This document shows positions 11,607 through 22,793 of a stretch of 64,000 nt of DNA, one piece after another. Position 1 is the stretch's first letter. Every line of letters begins with the position of its first letter. A model generated the notes under the pieces. That model searched no databases. It was given only the letters and a program-made list of their open reading frames with translations, and was not told where the DNA came from. The stretch is from Capniomyces stellatus. Its lineage: Eukaryota > Kickxellomycota > Harpellomycetes > Harpellales > Legeriomycetaceae. Where the stretch lies: contig LUVW01000047.1 of NCBI GenBank assembly GCA_001661515.1, positions 18,163 to 82,162 on the forward strand, in the 5' to 3' direction. The position numbers and the translations under genes are program-made.

Positions 11607-12369
11607 TCAACTTACTGGAACTCCTCCCATTTCTTTTCTAAGTCCGTCATATGGGTAATGTCGTGGAATCTATTCATAAACGACAATTACACAATTTCTG
11701 GTTATTAGTTCTTTCTTTTTTTTTCTTTTTTTTTTACCAATTTTATTTTTATTTCTGCTATATTATAAACATACGGAATAAGCGTAGAAAAGTAGAAACT
11801 TACAGCAACTCTTTCTGGGACAATAAAGCTGACAAGGTATGATCCAAAACCCAAGAATGTAACAAAGGCCACCCACTGACCCAGCACTTTGGTAAATGGC
11901 GGGTGTGGATAAACTGAATTAGATCCCATGTTGAGAATTTCCTCATGCTCGTGAATCTAGAATGTAAAAAAAGATTGAAGCAATATATATAATCGTTGGG
12001 GAACTTTTTTTTTTTTTTTTACTAATGTTGATTCAAACATGAACATGAACATAAACATGAAAATAAAAAAAATAAGGAGAATGTGAAGGTGCTTACGGTT
12101 TCGCCAAAGTTACGTCTGTTCTGTCTGTCCCACCATCCGTATGGCGTTTTGTCTTCTGATCTGATAAACGGAAGATTAGGATAATCTCCGATTTGTGGAT
12201 CCTTGTCTATATAGTACTTTTTTTTGTATTGTGGTGTGGAATGGAAATCCTCTGGCTTTGTCGAGTATCTAGCTCCATGAACCACGCTTCGCACAACCTG
12301 GACTTCAAGCTGCTTGTTGGCAAAAGCACTCATCTTGCCCGAATTTTGCAGTACTCTAAGTCCAATCAT
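11607..12369 (-). CDS. NDUFB8: Complex I accessory subunit NDUFB8 (ASHI type)
   Basis: Proposed exons (minus strand) are 12369-12097, 11956-11804 and 11669-11607, both introns phase 0 (donors GTAAGC, GTAAGT), giving 162 aa. It is an accessory subunit of the mitochondrial NADH:ubiquinone oxidoreductase membrane arm. The N terminus is basic and presequence-like. The diagnostic stretch runs DPQIGDYPNLPFI, YGWWDRQNRRNFGET, then IHEHEEILNMGS across the first splice junction. A single transmembrane helix lies near residues 118-138 (VAFVTFLGFGSYLVSFIV). The tail PRHYPYDGLRKEMGG comes from exon 3. The last codons read GTA AGT TGA, which also looks like a donor, so a further small exon cannot be excluded. 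Its presence implies a functional complex I. Confidence 0.9.
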
Positions 12370-13117
12370 GTTTTCCTGTTCTGTTTTCCTCTTTATTTTA
12401 CCCCCTATTCAAACACAAGTAAAAAATAAATTAGTGGTATATATATTATATGTCATTCATAAAAACTTTGTATACTCCTATTAAAAGCTGGCTGTTGTCT
12501 GACACATCTGTAAACAAACCGAAATCTAATCTGATTTCAACCACTAGGTAGGCTTTGAGCCATATTATTTTACTTTGCACAAAGTTGTAAAGTTAAAGTT
12601 AATATTATTCGAGTCCAAAGCTTGCCTTTAAATCCTTGATGAAGTTTATCCAGAAGTTGACACTTGCTTTATTTCGATTCTAAAAACAAAAACATGATAT
12701 ACAAAAAAAAAATGGATACTTGACCGAGCTTTACTTTTATTTTTTTTAACGTTTTTTTTTATTATCTGTTTTGTATGTTGTTTTACGTTTTTAATTAATA
12801 GATTAGCAGGGAATTACTTGGTAGTTTTTTCAGTTTATTAACCAATTAGCTAATTTTAATAGTTTTTTTTTTAATCTGCCTATCCAAGATTTTGAGTTAG
12901 ATTTCTTGGTGGGGTTTGGGGAAATTTTAGGTGAAACTGGGATAGGATGCTGGGCGATGTATGGGGGCGATTATTAAATAAATATATTTTGCATAGAATG
13001 TATTTAACATAATGCAAAAAAAGGGGTAAATAATAAGAATAAAAGAAATGCTATTAGGCAGTAATAGTAATGAAGAAAGAAGAAGAAGAAAAAAAGCAGA
13101 AAAGTTGAATAGGAAAC
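12370..13117. other. Spacer between NDUFB8 and GDI1
   Basis: The spacer holds the NDUFB8 upstream region and the GDI1 3' flank. It is AT-rich with poly-T runs and an (AAG)-rich run at about 13074-13096. No gene is seen. Confidence 0.65.
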
Positions 13118-14792
13118 TTAATGAGCAGCTTCAAACGCGGCCTGCTCCTCTTCAGCAGTTGGACGCTTTTGGAGCACCAAGTCGGCACCAGTGACACGGC
13201 GGTAGATGTCTTTGATGTCTTGGTAAACAGTTACAAAGTGGGAGGTGGCGTCGTAGCTCTTGCTGACAAAAGCCTGGCTTTCGGTGCCGTCATCGACTGG
13301 AACGTAAATGTCGGAGACATAGTCAAAGCGCTCCTTGATTGGGCCGAGCAAGCTGATTGCGGGGGAAACCTCTTGGTGAGGGTTGTTGGTCTCAACAATG
13401 GTTGAAACGGATGCGACCCAGTAGTTCTTTGGAACAACGTTGTGTGGGGCGGAGACGCAGGTGATGTAGATGTCGTGGTTGCGGTTGGCCTGGTTTTGGG
13501 GGACAATTATTTGGGTTGAGTCGGCGCCATCAGAGTTTGGAATTGGGTGTTCGAGGAAGCAGATCGACCGGATCACCTTGCCAACCTCCTTGACGCGGTC
13601 CTTGAAGTACGATGGGTCGCCAATCACGATTTTGGCCTTGGCTACCTGGTCACCTGACCTGACGCCCGCAACCTTTCCGTCGGCCCCGTAGACAATCTCG
13701 TCGACTGGTGTGTCGAGCATGTACGTGCCTCCGTAAATCGCGCTCAGCCTGGCAAATCCTTGCGGAAGTTCCCCCAGTCCGTACAGTGGGTAAATGTATG
13801 GGCTCGACCCGTATCGCGCCACCGACGTCACGTACAGCAGCACCTTCTCGTACGTCTCGCGCGCTGGCTTGTTCTTGTATGCCTCGTTGGGGTGCAACGC
13901 CATCGCATGCCCAATAAACTCCTGGCTGTTCAGGTCAAGTCCAAAGTGGCTGTACACCTCTGCCATTGACTGCTTGTCCAAGTCCAGCCCCTGGTGTGTT
14001 GACACGTCATCGTCTCTCCACTGCCCAACAAACTCCAAAAACTTCTTTGCCCTCCGCTTCTCAAACAGCCCCAAAAGCGGACTAACCAGCGCCTCTGAAA
14101 CCGTTGCTGGTACCTTCCTGATCTTGTCTCCTCGGCAAACCATCGACCCCGAAATCAACTTGAACTCAATGTATCTTGTCACATCCGTGTAAACCAACGC
14201 CTTCACCATATCCTCATTCGCCATCATAAACTTTGGAATCAAATCCACATTATAATCCCTGTCTCTACCAAGTGCCTCTGGTGCCTTCTCTTCCCCTCTG
14301 AACTTGCTATAAAGCTATCATCACACACCATCACTGTTACATCCCTTCCTACACACCAGCTCCATTCCATCTTTCTTTATTCTCTCAGTCTCTTCTTATC
14401 TTCACTTACCTGTGTCAAATTCAAAGACGCACACTCTCCTCCATAGTAATCATTTCTGTCAATATGAAGCACCTTCTTTCCTTCAACCGAAAGAATGCCC
14501 GACAAAACACATTCTGTTAGCCCAGTTCCTAAAACTATAACATCGTATTCCTCATCCTACCAAAACACCAATACCATCATCAACACTTTTCTTTTAGTTC
14601 CCCCCCATCTCTACCTCCCGCTTTATCTTTTTTTTTTAAATCCCCTTTCATCCTCTCTCTCTTTATTTTTACAAGCACTACTCTTTACACTTCATTCTTC
14701 AAAGTACAACCAAATATCTGGCTCCTGGCTTTAGATTGTACCAGTTTATCAACCATTGTTTATAAATATCGTGCATTTAAATTACTAACCAT
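13118..14792 (-). CDS. GDI1: Rab GDP-dissociation inhibitor
   Basis: Proposed exons (minus strand) are 14792-14790, 14556-14410 and 14314-13118 (donors GTTAGT and GTAAGT), giving 448 aa, the normal size of Rab GDI. The protein extracts GDP-bound prenylated Rab GTPases from membranes and recycles them through the cytosol. Family blocks are unmistakable: [80 protein letters not shown] and [10 protein letters not shown]. Known GDIs begin M-DEEYDV, so exon 1 should supply only Met. An ATG followed directly by GTTAGT, the same donor hexamer as OST1 intron 1, lies at 14792-14784. That makes exon 1 coding for just the start codon. Exons 2 and 3 are secure; the 3-nt first coding exon is inference. 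Confidence 0.93.
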
Positions 14793-16935
14793 CTTTTCTC
14801 CTAAATTTCCTTGTTTTTAACTTCTTTATACAATGGTTTGAAAGCTCAGTATGTCCAAGGTATTAAGCTGTCCTAGTTAAGTTGTCCTTTAGCCTTGTTT
14901 TTCTTTGTTGTTATTGATTTACAATTGAAATAAAACAAGAACCTAGAATGCTATTAATTAAAGTTTCCTGTGTATACAAATAAACTACTTGCTTTTAGTT
15001 TGAAACTGTAATCTTGCTAATAACTTTCCAACCATTTACTGTTCTCCCTCATCCTTTATTTTAGCAACTCTTTTTTATTTTTATTTCTTTTCTCCCAACT
15101 ATAACTTTGCCTTTCTCTTGGCTTTAGGGCTCACCTTTATTCCCAATTTTTAACAATCAGAGTCCTAATTCTCCCTTCCTCCCTCCTTAGATTTTTTTCT
15201 AGAGTTTTTGCTTAACCTAATTTCAAACTCCATCTAATTGCCTTTATACCAATTATCTCTTCCAATTTATCTCCCCCAACTACCTGAATGATATATATTT
15301 TTTTTCAGCTAATGGTCTATCCACTTTTTGCTTCTTTCACTTCTATCTCCTTACTTTACTAAATAACAACTAATTAAAGGCAAGAATCATAATCACAATC
15401 GCATGCTCCTCAATCAAAACTCTCTAGTTGTCTCGTTTACAAACCAAACAAACGTCTACAAAAGCATTTCAATTAAAACAACAAAAGCTGCTTATTTATT
15501 CTTTTTTTTCCGCCTTTGTTCACTCATACCTCTATTGTTCAGTACAAGAAAATTGTCTTTATCACATTTATTAAAACAACCGGATTAAAAACAAGTGCTA
15601 CAGCTTTGCTATCTATATATTTATTAGACGCAATACAATCCAGACTAGCTTACAGTCACGCTTGATTCATACACTATACCACTGCTGTAGAAAAATTGGC
15701 GTATAACCATTGTTAAGACTTTCTGCATTCGTGTTTGGTATCAACATTCTCATATGTCGGTGGAATAAACAAAGCGGTACAATCTGACCCTAACTCAATA
15801 CACTTTAACTTAAAAAATATATTACTGCTAGATGCACACCATGAAAGTATCTGCTAAACTTGCTTCTTTCTGGTTAAACTTGTTTTTTACTCGGCTCTAT
15901 TTTTGCGCACCATTCCATTGGATTACTTCACCCCATCAGACAAAAAGTATAAATGGTCCCTATTCAGATGATGTTTATCGAAAACAAAACAAAAAAAAAC
16001 CTGCACTGTACTGTACTGTACTGTACTGTACTGAAAAATACATCAATGGAAAATAACAATAATAAAACAGTCATCAAAGTGTCTCTTGTGACCAACAAAA
16101 ATAGTCTGTCAAGATAACAACTATTTAAAATCTACACTTTCAACACTGCAATTTTATTTTAATTGTTCTATTTATTTGTTTAAATCCTCATTTTATGACT
16201 TGAAATCAAAAATGATATAGTTAGTTTTTAGAAAAAAAGTTTTAATAAAATAAACATTTATCCACTAAACCCAGCTATTATTTTCTTTTGTTTGCCACTG
16301 CTTATAACATTAAATTAATCTAAAGTTAATCTAAAAAAGTAAACAGCCTTTGGTTCAAGCTAATTTGGCGTTGAATTAATTTAATATCATGATTTGCTTG
16401 GCAATTGGCTTAATTGCAAAAACAAATTAAAACTTTTTAAACACTAAAGCAGAGTTGGGAATCGTTTATTTCTTCAACTTTTATACATACCACAACTTTA
16501 TCTCTTTATTAACATCAAAACATTTACATTAATAGTAAAATTCAATGTTGCATCATAGCCAAAGCAAACCACAGTTAATAAATAATTTAATACCTTATCT
16601 TAATAAATCTGCAGATTTAGCGTTTATCGAAAAACAAAGTTAGTCGAGGACTTTAGCTTATTATACCAAGTGCTCAGCGTTTATCAAAAACATCGTTTTT
16701 ATCCATACTAAACAGGTTTTTTTACTTGATAACCTTATAAAACATAGTTTTAAAAAGTTAAAGAGTAGTTTAAAAAGCAAGTACTCGGTAGAGCAACTCG
16801 TACAGAGCTTCAAACACGCCACTATAAACGTGTCAGTATACCTTTCACACTTGGGTGTGCCTTCCTTTGCAGCAAAAAACCACAAGCACGAAAAGCACAC
16901 AAATTCCGAAACTCTAAAACAGTACCAATCCGAAA
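14793..16935. other. Divergent spacer between GDI1 and SMS-like gene A
   Basis: About 2.1 kb, AT-rich, with no conserved ORF. It contains the pentamer array at 16005-16033. Small frames at 15403-15588, 15832-16056 and 16661-16942 show no domain and are left out. Confidence 0.6.
16005..16033. repeat. (ACTGT)n microsatellite
   Basis: About 5.8 perfect copies of the pentamer ACTGT/CTGTA. Confidence 0.9.
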
Positions 16936-18492
16936 ATGACATACCGCAATGGCCCTAGGTCATTTTTTGAACGCTTTAAAACGGCCACAAAAAAATATTT
17001 CAAAACATATTGGAGATTAGATCTGAAATGTGGTCTACTTTTACTGTCAATATTTGCCATATTTGGGCTTGCCTACGGATTTAACGTAAGTGGTTCGTTT
17101 ATTTGAACTTTTTTTTATAACAAGATCTATTGAGGCTGATGTTGAGACTGTTATTGAGACTGTTATTGAGACTGATTTAATGGATCCTTACTAAATAGAA
17201 CGTCATGGCAAATCTAGCCTCAAAACGCAGCAAAGTAATCGAGGATGGATTAGGGAAAAAACTAGTACTTCCTGACGAAGGTATGTTAATGGAATCACCT
17301 ACTTCCGTTTTCTCACTCACTACATATACATGCACTAAAATTATTCAAGCTAGTTTGATTGTTGTTTATACAATTTTCTGTTTGACCTTTTATTTTTTTA
17401 CTTTTTTAAAAAATACAAGGTGTTTTACTTATCCTTTTAACATATATGAATACGCTGACTTTTTCTAGGATTTAATGCTATACCTAAGGTCGAGCTTTTG
17501 TGGTTGACTGATGCGTTTGTAACTATTTCAATTGTGTTTTCGGTTTTTCTTATGTTGATCTATGACCGACCCTACCGGTTTCTATGTCGATTTATATCTT
17601 CTTGGGCTTTAGCCCTGCTATTCAGAATGTAGGTCTATATACTATTGGCAACATACCACTTTATTTCTATTTGGCTTGGCAAGGAACGTCGGCCATCTAT
17701 CCCTCCCCCCCCCCCCCCCCCCNNNNCCCCCCCCCCCCCCCCCCTTTCTTCGTTTATAAACTTTTATTGATATTCCAACTATGATATGGTATAGATCTAC
17801 TGTTGCAACTACCTCACTTCCAGACCCAAGGCTGGATTGCGAGTACGTCACTGGGAGTATTTTTTCAAGTTTGCTATTGCATAGGTGTGGAGGTAACAAT
17901 GCATCATATTTTACACTGCTATAAATAGCAAAGATTTGTATCTGTATACACAGGGCACTATCCGATACGAAATAGTATATCCAAGCACTGCAGGATTCAT
18001 ACAATATCTATATAATATCCATACAATACCACACGAATATAGATGTACTGTGATATTAAACCCAATCTTTTTTTTTCATTTAAATGAATAGATTTGATCT
18101 TTTCAGGCCATACATCAGTTTATGCCATTAATTTTATGGCATGCTTCTCGTTTTCGCCAAGAAACTATATTGGGAAAATCATCACCGTCATTCATTTTAT
18201 TCTTTCAGTCGCTGCGTCGATTATAATCATTGCAAATCGGGCGCATTATACGATCGATGTTATCCTGGCCTGGTACCTTTCCGTGGGTAGCTGGTATATT
18301 GTGGCTTGGGTATGGTACTGGCATGTCACTCAAAAGGGCCGTTTCCTCTTGATTGAATTCCCACTAGGGCTTGGCAGGCATAAGAAAAGTGATAGCGAAG
18401 CATTGGTTAGACGTAGAATAATGCAACTAAAATATGCCTCGAATATAGAAAACGAAGCAGACATAGACCAAACCAACACGACCTGCAATTAG
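16936..18492 (+). CDS. Sphingomyelin-synthase-like (PAP2_C) enzyme, paralogue A
   Basis: Proposed exons are 16936-17085, 17199-17280, 17469-17628, 17795-17892 and 18092-18492 (donors GTAAGT, GTATGT, GTAGGT, GTAACA), giving 296 aa. Sphingomyelin synthases move a phospho-headgroup from a glycerophospholipid to ceramide in Golgi or plasma membranes. The catalytic motifs are split by introns but read correctly once joined: CGDLIFSGHT (His170) and HYTIDV (His215, Asp219), matching the D3 and D4 motifs. Hydrophobic segments fit a six-helix protein. It is shorter than paralogues B and C and ends with a basic tail without their C-terminal segment. Intron 3 contains a poly-C tract with an assembly gap. 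Whether the donor headgroup is choline, ethanolamine or inositol cannot be read from sequence. Confidence 0.82.
17130..17175 (+). repeat. 12-bp tandem repeat in intron 1
   Basis: Repeated (T)TGAGACTGTTA units lie inside the first intron of SMS-like gene A, close to its 3' splice site at 17198. Confidence 0.8.
17703..17744. repeat. Poly-C tract with assembly gap
   Basis: A run of C interrupted by four N (17723-17726), inside intron 3 of SMS-like gene A. The true length is unknown. The frame drawn through it at 17584-17784 is not coding. Confidence 0.9.
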
Positions 18493-21340
18493 CTTATTCC
18501 TTTCTGTTAAACGCCTATTTACATGTTGACCCATGTTAATTTGATAATTTATATATATTTTTGACTTGATTTTCTTATTGTTATTATTATTATTTCATTC
18601 CATACGCTAGTAGTACCGGGTACTTTGGCTATTAAATCTATAACCGTATTGATATACATCCTTGGTACATTGTTGCCTTACATTCTTGATTAATAGACTG
18701 TACCTGCCTGCCATTTATTGTTATCAATATTACTACTTTATTACTATTACTATTTGCCTGTCATTTTAACTAGACTAAATATGATTAAAAGTCCAGTAAT
18801 TTGATGACTACGTTTGTATTCCGGTTTGTAACTATCGATCAGGAATAATTTACTCGACCAATTTTTTTTTTAAAAAAAAGGTCAAAACTGCCTCTAGTCG
18901 AGAAAAACAGCAGCAACAGACTAAAAAACGAGCTCATTGAATACAACAGCGTAACTCACAAAGTATAGACTACTTTGTATCTTTCCAACCAATGAGTTTT
19001 AGAGTTGAAATCTCGTTTTGATTGAATGGCTACAATAGACCAATCTCTAACGTTCAACTTCAGTACCTTTCAAGCATATAGTAAAATCAATAAAAGTACA
19101 CTGTTTTAATCTGAATAATAATAAAAAACACCTGACCACAGAAATGACCCATTGCCTCGATCTGAATCATGAGTAATTGGGTCATGGGTATTGCACGAGT
19201 AAAATTAACTGTCATCGAAACTACATTCTTTTACTGCGTTTTGCTGTGAAATAATGGCTGCTATAAAAACTTCAATGGATAAATAGTCGATACAAAGACT
19301 TGAACATCCCCTTTTTTTTTTGGAGATTTCCATCTACTATATAGTTACTCAGTGAGGTACTGAAACGACGAAGGCTTCTCACCTGAACACATGAGTCAAG
19401 CTTTTTGAAGAGGCTCATAATGAACTTTGTTGGGGCCGGTTCATTTATCAGTTTAGTAGAAAGTTTATTGAAAGTGTAGAATATCGTTTTTTTAATTGGA
19501 GTGATGTAACATTTGAACAGATGACTTGTCGGTGAATTGTGTTTATAACCATTGCTTTTCTCCCCTTTTTCTTTTTTCTTGTTCAACTAATTACTATTAT
19601 TGTCGAATTTATTATAAATTCCGCTGTTGAAAAAGCTAATTTTAAATCGATTTTCGGCAAATTTAGGAATACAAAAAATAATTACCAGTCAAGTTGTCAA
19701 GTGAAAAGTTTTTCTTGACAACAAATGTTAAATCTCGACCAATCCGTTGATGTTAGCAAGTTGTAAATTAACTGAGGATTATTTAATGCTCTCAATGGTT
19801 TAAATCGGTCCAAAAAAAAAACAGCACAAAATTTTTTTCTGTTTATTTACGTTAACACTCATAATTGAACAGAGCTAGCAAAGTCAGCCAAAGAGCGTTT
19901 AATCAACCTTACAAAAAAATGTATATTTGTATTTTGGAATTCCAAGTTATTCCAGAGCAATAAAGAGGCTATATGCTGAAAAAAGTGGAGTCTATTATGG
20001 CTCAATGCGAAACTAAGAAAGAAAGAGACTACTGTTTCTGCTAAATGATTTTATTGATGCCAGCTTTCTTGTTAGCGCAAACATTAAAGGCAAAAGTAAA
20101 AAGAAGAGTCATTTCCAAACGAATTAAAGGCTACCTGGGCCTGTTATAGTTAAGCCATTAGCATTGTTGTGTTTTTTTTACTCCAGGTTATATTAAAAGC
20201 CATTGTTTCTAGCCAACTTAATACAAGATGCTCGTACCAATCAGTGCATTAGAAAAATACTCCCATTGGCCCAAAACGAGTTGATGTTGATACTTTCAAA
20301 TAACTTGCTCAAGTAAACTTGTTTAAAATAGACTGTTGGCAATATTAAGCACCTAGTAAGCATAATATTAATAGGGTGCCTGTTTTCTCGAGCCTCGATT
20401 CAAAAATAATAGCATAATAAAAATCACTCATTTGATAAATTGGAGTGTTGGAGTCATAATATTATTTCTGTTACTCTAAATGTGTAATGTTTATTAGAAC
20501 GTGGAATAAAGAACACAGAATGCAGTAATTAGAACAAATAGGTGAAAAAAAAATAGGAAAAGCAAATAGTTAGTTGAAATAAAAGCAATAAATCCGCTGC
20601 GATTACATAAAACACAAATTCAGATAGTTTATTTACAAAGTAAATCAATTAGGGGTTTTTTTTATACATCTATTTTACCAATTCTCGCTAGTTAACTTAA
20701 TCATATTAAGAGGTCTTCATAGAAAAAGCGCTAGTGCTATTATGTCTTTCTGAATCTACCCAGCAAACCTATAATCAATATTGTTACTTTGTATACCTGT
20801 AAACAGTAAGTTTGGTAGAATGCAGCTTGTAAACGAACAAAACGGGCTATTTGTAAAAGTAAGTAAGGTCTCGCTATTAAATAATGTGGTTGGTGTAGGA
20901 AATGATGTTGAAAGGGAAAGTCTAAAAAGCCATTATTTAAACTGTTACCAACCTCAATAATCTCAACTGCCCCAACAAAAAAAAATTACAAAAAAAAATT
21001 GTAACAGAAGTGAAATAGAAAAAAAAGTCGAAAAACTAAACTAAAATGTTATAATTTGGCAAAGCTTTAACCTGTGTATAGATTGTTTTTATCTTACAAA
21101 TATTATAGAAAAGCATATAAAAATTTAAATAATACATAGACCTCCCCCCACCCAAAAAAGTTTTTTTTTGTATAAAAAAAGCTTATAAAGATAGACACAC
21201 TAGCACTAAAAAAGAAGCACAACTTAAGCACCAGTGCTAGGCGTACCACGTTTTGTAGTATACACCTTCTAAATACCTGCGAGTGTCGTTTTAAATATTT
21301 TACTTTGCTAAAACTGCACTAATAGCGGGAAGGCGATGAA
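18493..21340. other. Spacer between SMS-like genes A and B
   Basis: About 2.8 kb, AT-rich, with no recognisable gene. A T10A8 palindrome lies at 18862-18879. The minus-strand frame at 19272-19586 shows no domain. A TATA-like element (ttataaag) near 21183 lies about 155 bp upstream of gene B. Confidence 0.6.
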
Positions 21341-22426
21341 ATGGCTAGCTACAATGTTGCAAGTATACTGCGAAGACTTAATAAAAAGCCTCCATTGCTG
21401 CTGCGCGAGGTAAATCGGACGCTGGTTTCATTTGTTTTTGTGTTTACGATATCATGCTTTATGGCATTTCTTCAGCTGGTCTCGGATAAAAGATATGATA
21501 GCTATATTGTCAAGAGTCAGGCAGACAACAGCCTGAGAGACGTGTTCTTTGACTATATCCCGATTACACATTCGTATTACATTGTTGATATGTGCTTAAA
21601 CAGCTCGATCTTTCTTGCGGTTGTTGGGAACATGTACTTTCTTCCAAGTTGGACAGCAAGATTGATTTCAATGCGTCGCATTTTTTGGATCACCGGTGTT
21701 TTATATCTCCTAAGAAGCATAACGCTATTTGTAACTACACTACCACCAACAACAGGCGGGAGCTGTGTGCGACAGGATATGACAGATGCCGGGTTTCTAA
21801 GATACATGTCGGCAATACTTAAAATGCTTTCAGGCGAAACAAAGAGTTGCACCGATAACATTTTTTCTGGGCATACTACTATTTCAACCACATGTTTCAT
21901 GCTATGGTGGCTATACTGTCCAACCCCTGGATTTTTAATCTATTCGGCAATACACACGAGTATCACATTCTTCCTTATTATAGGGTCGCGACTCCATTAC
22001 ACCGTGGATGTGATTTTGGCCTTTGTACTTACAATAGGCACACACTATGTTTATTTCTCGGCCCTAGACCAAAAATACCACTCCCAGTCTTTAAAGCATC
22101 TGTTCCTCACGGAACAAGTCCAGACAGGAACGCTGCAAAATATATTTTTCAGAAGCTCGACAGAAGAGCGCGATAATGCGAACGAAACCGACTATATACG
22201 AGTTTCAGTCGAGGATACAGATCTGGAAAAGGCAAGCCCGAGTGAGGCTCAAGTAACAAGAAACGTTGCCTTGAACCTAATCCACAACAAACCCAACTTG
22301 CTATTCTCAGCTCGTCGCTTAAACTCCAACATACTATGCGATATTGTGGGTTGGGCCGATGGTTTAGATCTTAGGGAAAGGGAACTATACTTTTCTGATA
22401 TTTTATTTGAAAACAAGGATAACTAA
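21341..22426 (+). CDS. Sphingomyelin-synthase-like (PAP2_C) enzyme, paralogue B
   Basis: Intronless, 361 aa, a predicted multispanning membrane enzyme of the sphingomyelin synthase family. The four SMS signature regions can be followed. A D2-like block reads RRIFWITGVLYLLRSITLFV then TTLPP. D3 is CTDNIFSGHT (His178). D4 is HYTVDV (His219, Asp223), completing the His-His-Asp triad. About 130 residues follow the last helix. Their final part (EAQVTRNVALNL, KPNLLF.ARRLNS, IGWADGLDLRE) is nearly identical in paralogue C and absent from A. Length and helices fit the family; the C-terminal segment is not recognised. A competing ATG lies 5 nt upstream out of frame (21336) and would encode only about 25 residues. 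Headgroup specificity is unknown. Confidence 0.88.
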   Translation: MASYNVASILRRLNKKPPLLLREVNRTLVSFVFVFTISCFMAFLQLVSDKRYDSYIVKSQADNSLRDVFFDYIPITHSYYIVDMCLNSSIFLAVVGNMYFLPSWTARLISMRRIFWITGVLYLLRSITLFVTTLPPTTGGSCVRQDMTDAGFLRYMSAILKMLSGETKSCTDNIFSGHTTISTTCFMLWWLYCPTPGFLIYSAIHTSITFFLIIGSRLHYTVDVILAFVLTIGTHYVYFSALDQKYHSQSLKHLFLTEQVQTGTLQNIFFRSSTEERDNANETDYIRVSVEDTDLEKASPSEAQVTRNVALNLIHNKPNLLFSARRLNSNILCDIVGWADGLDLRERELYFSDILFENKDN

Positions 22427-22793
22427 AGGCATTAGTACTTTTATATAGTCTCATTTACAAATATCGACTCTTTTACTGGCGTTTTATTGCCTTGATCGTT
22501 TGTTTTATAGCTTTATAAATCTTATAGTCGCTACCCTCTTCATTACTTTTGCTTTTTTTTATTTTCTACTCGCTCTGATATGTTTAATTTATATATGTAC
22601 AACAAAACTCAACATAGATGTGTATACATTAGATACACGTAATTTTGTCTTTTTATATACTCACAATATTATTCAAGTTCTTTTAATTTATTCATCCGTT
22701 ACCAAGCTGTAGTTTATAAACGGTATATCAAGTGCACATCGTCTTGGGGGCATGGCCTGACAGACAGCTGCTTTTGAACGTAAACACACACCT
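22427..22793. other. Convergent 3' spacer
   Basis: T-rich spacer between SMS-like gene B and the NME6-like gene. No gene is seen. Confidence 0.65.

Noticed and set aside
17584..17784. ORF reading through the poly-C gap into poly-proline
   Set aside because: It crosses an N gap inside an intron of SMS-like gene A. The proline run is an artefact of the homopolymer.
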